Shown: positions 1-5,607 of the stretch, in pieces
Numbering within the stretch: the stretch's first letter is position 1
How the letters are laid out: each line of letters begins with the position of its first letter
From: Desulfobacteraceae bacterium
GTDB lineage: Bacteria > Desulfobacterota > Desulfobacteria > Desulfobacterales > Desulfosalsimonadaceae
Reading direction: 5' to 3'
Assembly (NCBI GenBank): GCA_007131845.1
Contig: SLPT01000019.1
Coordinates: 1-5,607, forward strand
DNA length: 5,607 nt
Program-made: the position numbers and the translations under genes
Notes under the pieces: model-generated
Seen by the model: the letters and a program-made list of their open reading frames with translations, nothing else
Told to the model about the DNA's origin: nothing
Database searches by the model: none

Positions 1-536
1 GCAATGCCATGGTCGCCCAGGGTGCCGCTCGCGATGACAACGTCGCCGGGCCTGGCATTGCCGGCGGCGACTGAAACACTTTTCGGGATGTAGCCTACGC
101 CCGAGGTGTTTATGAAGAGCTTGTCGGCCGCACCCCGGGGAACCACCTTGGTGTCGCCCGTCACGATGAGAACCCCCGCATTCCGTGCTGCCTCGGCCAT
201 GGCTTGCACCACGGCCGCCAAGTCCCTTACCGGAAAGCCCTCCTCGATAATCAGGGCCGCGCTCAGGTAGCGCGGGACGCCCCCGCACATGGCGATATCG
301 TTGACCGTGCCGTTCACGGCCAGATCACCGATGCATCCGCCCGGGAAAAAAATGGGGTCGACCACGAAGGAGTCCGTGGAAAAAGCCATTCGCCCCGCGG
401 GGACGTCGAGGCATGCACCGTCGTCCTGCATCGAGAGAAAGGAATTGTCGAACAGGGGAACGATCAGTTCCGAGATCAGGCGGTTGGACAAAAGACCACC
501 GCTGCCGTGATCGAGAAGTATTCGTTCGTCTTTCAT
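1..536 (-). CDS. hypE: HypE, hydrogenase maturation carbamoyl dehydratase (3' part outside window)
   Basis: HypE receives a carbamoyl group from HypF on its C-terminal cysteine and dehydrates it, using ATP, to a thiocyanate. This is the source of the cyanide ligands of the [NiFe] hydrogenase iron; the protein acts in the cytoplasm. The visible 178 residues are the N-terminal PurM/AIR-synthetase-like half. They include LDHGSGG (residues 8-14), FSTDSFVVDPIFFPGG (52-67), AVNGTVNDIA (73-82), RYLSAALIIEEGFP (89-102) and VTGDTKVVPRG (125-135), all characteristic of HypE. Asp80 and Asp128 lie in the conserved nucleotide/metal-binding stretches of the family. The ATG at 534-536 is chosen because the homology begins at once and an AAGGAG site lies 4 nt upstream; the frame upstream offers no nearby start. 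The C-terminal half, including the expected terminal Pro-Arg-x-Cys-type tail, lies beyond the left edge, so catalytic completeness cannot be judged. A small deviation is Cys68 in PGGCIG, where Asp or Asn is usual. It is the third gene of the hypF-hypD-hypE run. Confidence 0.96.
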   Translation of the reverse strand, partial: MKDERILLDHGSGGLLSNRLISELIVPLFDNSFLSMQDDGACLDVPAGRMAFSTDSFVVDPIFFPGGCIGDLAVNGTVNDIAMCGGVPRYLSAALIIEEGFPVRDLAAVVQAMAEAARNAGVLIVTGDTKVVPRGAADKLFINTSGVGYIPKSVSVAAGNARPGDVVIASGTLGDHGI

Positions 537-540
537 CGGG

Positions 541-546
541 CTCCTT
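541..546 (-). promoter_or_regulatory. Ribosome binding site of hypE
   Basis: The transcript reads AAGGAG, then 4 nt (CCCG), then ATG. The spacing is slightly short, but the match to the anti-Shine-Dalgarno is strong and supports the ATG at 534-536. The 55-bp hypD-hypE spacer (537-591) holds this site and nothing else I can support; I see no convincing hairpin or T-tract, so hypE is probably read through from hypD. Confidence 0.75.
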
Positions 547-591
547 GGCTGTTGATTAAAAATTGGCGCCTGCTACCTGACAGGGAAAACC

Positions 592-1680
592 TCACAGCCC
601 GCCGCCGTACTGATAATACGCGGCGCAGGTTCCTTCGCTTGACACCATGCAGGGGCCGACCGGGTCGAGCGGCGTGCAGGTGTTGCCGTAGAGAGGGCAG
701 TCCGGCGGGACAGCCTTTCCTACCAAAATATCCCCGCAGGAACATCCGGCGGGTGGCGGCATCGGGGTTGCCCGCACGGAAAAACGACGGAAGGCATCAA
801 AGCTTGAAAACGCTTCCCGGAATGCCATACCCCCGCCCGGGATGACCCCCAGTCCGCGCCACGCCGAATCAGCGGGGTAAAACACCGTATCCATGACTTC
901 CCGTGCGCGCGGGTTTCCGTTATCGGTAACGGCCCGACCGTATGCATTTTCCAGGCCGGGCGAGCCAGCGGCGATCATTTCGGCCAGGCGCAGCAGGGCC
1001 GACAGGATATCCACGGGCTCAAACCCGGCGACAACCGAAGGAACACCATAGTTGCGAAAAAAATCTACATAGCCATTCAACCCGATCACCACCGATACAT
1101 GGCCGGGCAAAAGAAACCCGTCGACTGCCGCATCGTCTTTCGCGGAAAGTGCCTCCAGGGCGGGGGGCACCCGCTTGTGGCTGCATGCGACGCTGAAATT
1201 GGATATGTTTTCCTCCGAAGCCGCAATGATCGCTGCCGCCACCGCGGGTGCGGTGGTCTCGAATCCGATTCCGGGAAACACCACCTGCCTGTCCGGGTTG
1301 GCCCTGGCGATCGCCAGGGCGTCCGCGGCCGAGTAAACCACCCGGACGTCGCATCCGCGTGATTTCTCGCCCCTCAGGGAGGACCGGGTTCCCGGTACCC
1401 GCATCAAATCACCGAAGGTCGCCACGATGGTGTTGTCCATTTCCGCCATCGCAATGATGGCATCGATATCCCCCTGGTCCGTAACGCACACCGGACAGCC
1501 GGGGCCGGACACCAGGCGGATGTTTTCGCCCAGCATCGGACGGATGCCGTGCCGGAACACCGACATGGTGTGCGTTCCGCAGACCTCCATGATCCGGATT
1601 TTCCGTCCGCAGACCGAGCGGATCCGCTCCGAAAGCCGCCGGCACAAATCCGGATCCCGGTACTGTGCATCAAACGCCAA
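592..1680 (-). CDS. hypD: HypD, Fe-S scaffold protein for Fe(CN)2CO assembly
   Basis: HypD, with HypC, forms the cytoplasmic scaffold on which the Fe(CN)2CO group of [NiFe] hydrogenase is assembled. The 362-residue length is close to the family norm (about 360-380). The iron- and ligand-related motifs are present: MEVCGTHT (residues 31-38, Cys34) and GPGCPVCVT (59-67, Cys62 and Cys65). These correspond to the essential Cys41, Cys69 and Cys72 of the E. coli protein. The conserved FPGIGFETTAPA (135-146) and LPGHVSVVIG (191-200) blocks follow. The C-terminal region 313-352 is cysteine-rich (Cys313, 315, 328, 335, 344, 352) and should hold the [4Fe-4S] cluster. The start is TTG: the N-terminal AFDAQYRDP aligns with the start of known HypD proteins, an AAGGAGG lies 9 nt upstream, and the next in-frame ATG (residue 31) would cut away conserved sequence. 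The start lies inside the end of hypF (11-nt overlap), so translation is probably coupled. No hypC separates the two, unlike in many operons. Confidence 0.97.
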   Translation of the reverse strand: MAFDAQYRDPDLCRRLSERIRSVCGRKIRIMEVCGTHTMSVFRHGIRPMLGENIRLVSGPGCPVCVTDQGDIDAIIAMAEMDNTIVATFGDLMRVPGTRSSLRGEKSRGCDVRVVYSAADALAIARANPDRQVVFPGIGFETTAPAVAAAIIAASEENISNFSVACSHKRVPPALEALSAKDDAAVDGFLLPGHVSVVIGLNGYVDFFRNYGVPSVVAGFEPVDILSALLRLAEMIAAGSPGLENAYGRAVTDNGNPRAREVMDTVFYPADSAWRGLGVIPGGGMAFREAFSSFDAFRRFSVRATPMPPPAGCSCGDILVGKAVPPDCPLYGNTCTPLDPVGPCMVSSEGTCAAYYQYGGGL

Positions 1681-4159
1681 ATTGCAGGCCCTCCTTTTCC
1701 CGTGGTTTTACGGAAACATCGCCGCCTGCGTCGCCGGCCGCACCGGTTTTGCCGGAGATAACGGCTGCGGCGGCCACCGCCTGACCCAGACACAGACCGC
1801 CGTCGGTGGCCGGTACCTGCCGGTGGGTAAGCACCTTGAATCCCATCTTTGCAAGCTGTTCCACCAGTCCCTCCAGCAACAATACGTTCTGGAATACGCC
1901 GCCGCTCAGCGCCACGCAATCCAGACCCCTTTCGCTGCGGATTGCTCGGCACAAATCGGCAAACAGCCGGATGACGGTGCGGTGAAACCGCAGGGCGATG
2001 CGCGCCGGGTCTCTGCCGGCCAGCACGTCTTCCACCACCCCCCGGATGATCGGGGCGACGGGGATTTCCTTCCGGCCGGCCGGAGGCAATTCGTATGGAT
2101 AGGTCTCATCGTTCGTGTGGAGCCCTTCGGCGGCAGCTTTAGCCGCTGCCGCTTCCAGTTCCATGGCCGCCTGCCCCTCGAACCCGGAACGGTACCGGAT
2201 GCCCGCCAAAGCCGCCACGCCGTCAAAAAGGCGCCCCATGCTCGACGTGGGCGGGCAATGAACGCCCCCGGCAATCATCCGGGCAATAACTTCCGGGGCA
2301 CCTTCCGGTATATGATCATACAGCGGAAGATTGCCGCCGCCAAATCCTTTTCCGTAGGCGTCCGCCGGCCAGGCGTCGTGCAGGTAAGACAGGGCCATTC
2401 GCCACGGCTCCCTCACCGCGGCATCCCCGCCGGGCATGGTAACGCAGGAGAGATGCGCCGTTCTGTCAAAGGACGCATGATCCGCCACCAGGACCTCACC
2501 GCCCCATACGGAGCCGTCCGTACCGTATCCGGACCCATCGAAAGCCAACCCGATCACCGCTTTCTCCCGACCGTTTTCCGCCATGCAGGAGACGATGTGG
2601 GCGTGATGGTGCTGAACGGAAACCACCGGAATGCCGTCCATGGAATGCGCATACCGGGTAGTCACAAAATCCGGGTGCATATCGCAGGCCGCGGCCTCGG
2701 GCCGAACCCCCAGAAGCTGCTTCATGTGCAAAATGGTTTGTTCGAAAATCTCACCGGCAAGAGGGCTTTCCATGTCTCCGATATGCTGGCTCAAAAAAGC
2801 GTATTCCCCCCGTGTCAGGCAGACGGTGTTTTTAAGGTCCGCGCCGCAGCCCAAAACCTGCGGAAAAGCACTTCCCAGGAAAACCGGCGCCGGCGTCCAT
2901 CCTCTCGAACGCCGCACCAAACGCGCCGCACCAGCCGCATGGATCGCGATGGAGTCGTCGGTTCTGCAAACGATCTCCCGGTCGTGGAGCAAAAACGCAT
3001 CAGCGATCCCGGAAAGCCGTGAAAGGGCTTCTTCGTTTCCGGAAACGATCGGCTCGTCGCTGATATTGCCGCTGGTCATCACCAGGGCCGGAAACCCGCA
3101 ATCCAGGAGCAGATGATGAATCGGCGCATACGCCAGCATGAACCCGAAACGATGAGTGCCGGGCGCAATATCTGGCGAAAGCGCGTTAGGGGCTTTTTTT
3201 TCCAGCAATACGATGGGCCGGGCCGGCACGTTCAAAAGCGATTGTGCCGCTTCCGGCACCACTGCGCATTCCAGGACCCGCTCAACATCGGCGGCCATCA
3301 GGGCAAAAGGCTTTTCCGGGCGGCGTTTTTTCTCCCGGAGCCGCCGGACCGCCCGGGAATTCCGGCCATCCACGGCCAGGTGAAAACCGCCCAGCCCCCG
3401 AATGGCGATGATAAGGCCGTCCGCAAGCATCCGCCCGCACTCGCGCACGGGATCTCCGGCATCGATACGACGCCCGGCGGCATCACGGAGAAAAAGCCGC
3501 GGCCCGCAGGCCGGGCAGGCGTTGGGCTGTGCGTGAAACCGCCGGTCGGAGGGGTCTTCATATTCCGCGCGGCACGGTGCGCACATGGAAAAATGCCGCA
3601 TGGTGGTACCCGGGCGGTCATAGGGAACCGAATCGATGATGGTATAGCGCGGTCCGCAGTGGGTACAGTTGACAAAGGGATAGCGGTATCTGCGATCACC
3701 GGGGTCGAATAGTTCGAGAAGGCACTCATCGCAGACGGCCATGTCCGGCGATACCAGAATATGAGCCGGGTCATGAGAGTCCTGAAAAGAGGCTCCTGGC
3801 CGACTGGGAGTTATGAAAAAACCGGAGTATCCCCCTGTCACGGCTGCTTCCGACTTGATGTGAAGGATATGGGCCGGGGCCGGTTTTTCGGAAGCCAGCC
3901 GATGGAAAAAGGCGTCCAGAGAATCAGGCGAACCTTCCGCATGGATTCGGACACCCGAGGATGTGTTGCACACTTCGCCCCGGATGTCCAGGCTGCCGGC
4001 CAGGCGATGAATGAACGGCCGGAACCCGACACCCTGGACGATGCCCCGGATCAGTATCTCCCTTGCCGGGATTATTTCCGCTCCGGTATTTTCCAAGCCC
4101 GTTTTCGCTGACCCGGTTTTCCCTGAACGCATCCTTCCTGAATTGTCCCCTGCGGTCAT
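1670..4159 (-). CDS. hypF: HypF, carbamoyltransferase for hydrogenase cyanide ligand synthesis
   Basis: HypF hydrolyses carbamoyl phosphate, forms carbamoyl-AMP with ATP and transfers the carbamoyl group to HypE; it is cytoplasmic. All four expected modules are visible in order. The acylphosphatase domain (about 33-119) has RGIVQGVGFRPF (38-49), with catalytic Arg47 and Asn65 in VCNTSSG. The double zinc-finger region has four CxxC pairs (143/146, 165/168, 193/196, 215/218). The YrdC-like adenylation domain (about 235-425) has KKRRPEKPFALM (277-288) and TSGNISDEP (362-370). The Kae1/TobZ-like transferase domain (about 435-800) has GADLKNTVCL (439-448), the metal-binding HHHAH (517-521), FDGSGYGTDG (540-549), TSSMGRLFDGVAA (638-650) and LSGGVFQN (751-758). 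At 829 aa it is longer than the 750 aa of E. coli HypF. Part of the excess is a roughly 30-residue N-terminal extension with a Lys/Asn-Thr-Gly repeat, and part is a low-complexity tail after about residue 800. The ATG is chosen for the GGGGAG 5 nt upstream; Met10 is a possible alternative. The stop overlaps hypD. Confidence 0.97.
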   Translation of the reverse strand: MTAGDNSGRMRSGKTGSAKTGLENTGAEIIPAREILIRGIVQGVGFRPFIHRLAGSLDIRGEVCNTSSGVRIHAEGSPDSLDAFFHRLASEKPAPAHILHIKSEAAVTGGYSGFFITPSRPGASFQDSHDPAHILVSPDMAVCDECLLELFDPGDRRYRYPFVNCTHCGPRYTIIDSVPYDRPGTTMRHFSMCAPCRAEYEDPSDRRFHAQPNACPACGPRLFLRDAAGRRIDAGDPVRECGRMLADGLIIAIRGLGGFHLAVDGRNSRAVRRLREKKRRPEKPFALMAADVERVLECAVVPEAAQSLLNVPARPIVLLEKKAPNALSPDIAPGTHRFGFMLAYAPIHHLLLDCGFPALVMTSGNISDEPIVSGNEEALSRLSGIADAFLLHDREIVCRTDDSIAIHAAGAARLVRRSRGWTPAPVFLGSAFPQVLGCGADLKNTVCLTRGEYAFLSQHIGDMESPLAGEIFEQTILHMKQLLGVRPEAAACDMHPDFVTTRYAHSMDGIPVVSVQHHHAHIVSCMAENGREKAVIGLAFDGSGYGTDGSVWGGEVLVADHASFDRTAHLSCVTMPGGDAAVREPWRMALSYLHDAWPADAYGKGFGGGNLPLYDHIPEGAPEVIARMIAGGVHCPPTSSMGRLFDGVAALAGIRYRSGFEGQAAMELEAAAAKAAAEGLHTNDETYPYELPPAGRKEIPVAPIIRGVVEDVLAGRDPARIALRFHRTVIRLFADLCRAIRSERGLDCVALSGGVFQNVLLLEGLVEQLAKMGFKVLTHRQVPATDGGLCLGQAVAAAAVISGKTGAAGDAGGDVSVKPREKEGLQFGV
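1690..1696 (-). promoter_or_regulatory. Ribosome binding site that decides the hypD TTG start
   Basis: The transcript reads AAGGAGG, 9 nt, then TTG. This near-perfect site lies within the last codons of hypF and supports initiation at the non-ATG codon 1678-1680 rather than at an internal ATG. It also implies that ribosomes finishing hypF are well placed to start hypD. Confidence 0.8.
4083..4128 (-). repeat. Three degenerate 15-16-nt tandem units inside the 5' end of hypF
   Basis: On the plus strand three neighbouring units start at 4083, 4098 and 4113. Each has the shape CCGGTTTTC followed by 5-6 less conserved bases. In the hypF frame they encode three pentapeptides, SGKTG, SAKTG and LENTG (residues 12-26). 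The units are imperfect and in frame, so this is a small coding repeat in the non-conserved N-terminal extension, not a mobile element. Confidence 0.55.
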
Positions 4160-4323
4160 ACCGACTCCCCGGATGACGTTTCATTTTCCCGCCACCCGAC
4201 CCTGCCTTGTTATTCACCGTCACCGATTCCGCAGGCGGCCGCGGCAACACCTTGGCACCTGAGCTATGCCTTCAAAATTGACGGCTTCGTAGAAAATCCA
4301 AGATCAAGGCTTGCACCAGGGCC
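4160..4323. other. Intergenic gap between the AsmA-like gene and hypF; possible dispersed-repeat motif
   Basis: These 164 bp hold no credible gene. The hypF ribosome binding site lies at the left end. A promoter for hypF would be expected here, but I find no clear -35/-10 pair in the hypF direction and no good -24/-12 (sigma-54) match. At 4279-4296 the plus strand reads TGACGGCTTCGTAGAAAA, which resembles a short intergenic sequence I recall recurring in Desulfobacterota genomes; that is memory, not a search. A palindromic GCGGCCGC lies in a GC-rich patch at about 4235-4245. No strong hairpin followed by a T-run marks a terminator for the upstream gene. Confidence 0.4.
4165..4170 (-). promoter_or_regulatory. 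Ribosome binding site of hypF
   Basis: The transcript reads GGGGAG, 5 nt (TCGGT), then ATG at 4157-4159. This supports the longer start. The competing ATG nine codons in (4130-4132) has an AGGAAGG directly abutting it, which is too close for efficient initiation. Confidence 0.6.
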
Positions 4324-5607
4324 TCACTCTTCCTGCGGCGGAACGGTTGTCTCGAAAAATCCCCACATCCTTCGAACCTGATCGACCACGGGGTTTGACA
4401 GGTGTATTACCCGGTAATCCCCCACTGTTCCCGTTACCCGTGCCTGAAACACAATGCTTCGCAGCAGGTCGACGGTGTATTGTTTAAGAAGATTCACCAG
4501 GGGGATCTGGTCAAGGATGCCTTCGTTTCGGGTGGTGGTGACGATCATGCTGATCGGCTGGTTGCCCGGCGCGACCCCGCTTTGCAGGCCGATCGTTCCT
4601 TCCATGTATATGGGTATGGGCCCCCCGGTAAAAAGGAGGTGATCAATGGAAACGACGCCACCTTCCACCGTAAACTCGCCGTAAGCATCCGTAACCGGGC
4701 TTTGAGTCGGCAGCCTGAGATCAAAAACCCGAAGCACCGCCACCAGGATCGGAAAACTGTAAAGCTTGCCGTCTTCTATCGTGGCCTTCCCGCCGCCGCG
4801 AAACGATTCGGTATCCGGTCCATGACCTTTCAGGGATAGCTCAGCCCGCAGTCTGCCTTCCGGGGACTGGTCTTCCAGTACGCCCAACGACCGGATCAGA
4901 TCCGACAGATCGACCCCTACGGCATCGAAGTCCGCTTCCCATGTTTTTTCATCCGTTTGAATGCGGATGGCCTCGGAGCTGATGCTTCCGCCAAAGGCCC
5001 GGAGGTGCATGTTTTGAAAAGACAATTCCGGCGCGCGGTAGCCGAAATCGGCCGAAAAGCGATCAACTTTCATGCCTGCGGCCTGAAGGTCGTGAAAGTG
5101 CATACTACCGGAAAGCTGGTCTTCCGAAAACAAAACACGTACGGTTCCGTCCCCGGAAAGGATCCCGGACGCAGTGTCCGATGCGTCCACCGGCGAATCA
5201 CCGGCAATTGAAAGCGGCTCGCAACCTTGCATTCCTTCGTGCGCATCATCATCCGTGGCGTCCCCGGAAACCATCACAGCCGCGTCTTTCAGTTCGGCAA
5301 ATATCTCTCCGGAAAGCCCCTCCCTGCCGCCAGGAAACGCGGGATCCGCCTGAAGGGTCCCGAACAGCCTTGCACGCCCTATCATATCGACCTTATCGGG
5401 TATGACATCCGGGAAAAAGGTCCTGATCTGTTTCCGCGACACGTCGAATGCTTCGGTTTCTATATCAACATGGGCCTTTTTTCCGGTATCGTCAAACGGG
5501 AGGTATCCACTGCCCTGCACGACAACCCCGTAAACCAGGCCAACAAATGCATCGACGGTGATGCCTTCTTCCTTTTGCAGCAGGCTGGCGCCGGCGGATT
5601 CGGCCGC
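4324..5607 (-). CDS. AsmA-like C-terminal region protein (5' end outside window)
   Basis: This is the last 427 residues of a larger protein. The frame stays open to the right edge, so the GTG at 5518-5520 is internal and the true start is outside. The composition and pattern (alternating beta-strand-like segments, many Gly-x-Gly turns) and the block FRGGGKATIEDGKLYSFPIL (residues 269-288 counted from the edge), followed by GEFTVEGGVVSIDHLLFTGGPIPIYMEG, resemble the C-terminal part of AsmA/YhdP-like proteins. That family comprises long beta-rich envelope proteins, usually anchored by an N-terminal membrane helix, that are implicated in phospholipid transport or outer-membrane homeostasis. No membrane helix is visible in this part. 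Residues of about 115-155 are acidic and low in complexity (ATDDDAHEG, DSPVDASDTASG) and look like a disordered insertion. It reads in the same direction as hypF, 164 bp upstream of it. I see no functional link to hydrogenase maturation. The family call is moderately sure, the precise role unknown. Confidence 0.65.
   Translation of the reverse strand, partial: AAESAGASLLQKEEGITVDAFVGLVYGVVVQGSGYLPFDDTGKKAHVDIETEAFDVSRKQIRTFFPDVIPDKVDMIGRARLFGTLQADPAFPGGREGLSGEIFAELKDAAVMVSGDATDDDAHEGMQGCEPLSIAGDSPVDASDTASGILSGDGTVRVLFSEDQLSGSMHFHDLQAAGMKVDRFSADFGYRAPELSFQNMHLRAFGGSISSEAIRIQTDEKTWEADFDAVGVDLSDLIRSLGVLEDQSPEGRLRAELSLKGHGPDTESFRGGGKATIEDGKLYSFPILVAVLRVFDLRLPTQSPVTDAYGEFTVEGGVVSIDHLLFTGGPIPIYMEGTIGLQSGVAPGNQPISMIVTTTRNEGILDQIPLVNLLKQYTVDLLRSIVFQARVTGTVGDYRVIHLSNPVVDQVRRMWGFFETTVPPQEE

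Noticed and set aside
204..845. 213-codon open frame on the plus strand across hypE, the spacer and hypD
   Set aside because: It is antisense to conserved hypE and hypD sequence, with composition typical of a shadow frame and no motif.
1404..1952. 182-codon minus-strand frame across the hypF-hypD junction (possible hypC)
   Set aside because: It overlaps both genes in another frame, is Arg/Gly-rich and lacks a HypC-like Met-Cys N-terminus.
1427..3022. 531-codon open frame on the plus strand opposite hypF and hypD
   Set aside because: It lies antisense to two strongly recognised genes. Its translation is rich in Arg, Gly, Pro and His with no recognisable family, as expected for a shadow frame in high-GC coding DNA.
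4235..4250. GC-rich palindromic patch as a possible terminator
   Set aside because: The stems are short and overlapping, and no T-run follows in either direction.
4253..4270. TTGGCACCTGAGCTATGC resembling a sigma-54 promoter on the plus strand
   Set aside because: The GG-to-GC spacing is about two bases too long, and it would point away from hypF, into the end of the AsmA-like gene.
5518..5520. GTG as the start of the AsmA-like gene
   Set aside because: The frame stays open to the window edge with similar coding character, and no convincing ribosome binding site precedes this codon, so it is most likely internal.

Overview
The window carries one tightly packed run of genes, all on the minus strand: the 3' part of an AsmA-like protein gene (at the right edge), then hypF, hypD and the 5' part of hypE (at the left edge). 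The three hyp genes are recognised with high confidence from family motifs. They encode the core of the pathway that builds the Fe(CN)2CO group of [NiFe] hydrogenases. The organism therefore probably makes at least one [NiFe] hydrogenase, although no structural hydrogenase subunit gene is in view.

The host looks like a fairly high-GC Gram-negative bacterium. The AsmA-like protein points to a cell with an outer membrane. Its C-terminal block, together with a short intergenic motif at 4279-4296, reminds me of Desulfobacterota (former Deltaproteobacteria). This placement is an inference from memory, not a database result.

Layout in transcription order (right to left): 5607-4324, AsmA-like C-terminal region, N-terminus outside the window; 4323-4160, a 164-bp gap with no gene; 4159-1670, hypF (829 aa); 1680-592, hypD (362 aa, TTG start, overlapping the hypF stop by 11 nt); 591-537, a 55-bp spacer; 536-1, hypE, cut by the left edge after 178 full codons.

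How they work together (known biology): HypF converts carbamoyl phosphate and ATP to a carbamoyl-adenylate and passes the carbamoyl group to the C-terminal cysteine of HypE. HypE dehydrates it to a thiocyanate. The cyanide is moved to iron held on the HypC-HypD complex, from which the Fe(CN)2CO unit is delivered to the hydrogenase large subunit. HypC, often encoded between hypF and hypD or beside hypD, is not in this window. I found no mobile element, CRISPR array, RNA gene or evidently new system. This is mostly an ordinary accessory-gene cluster with a few local oddities.
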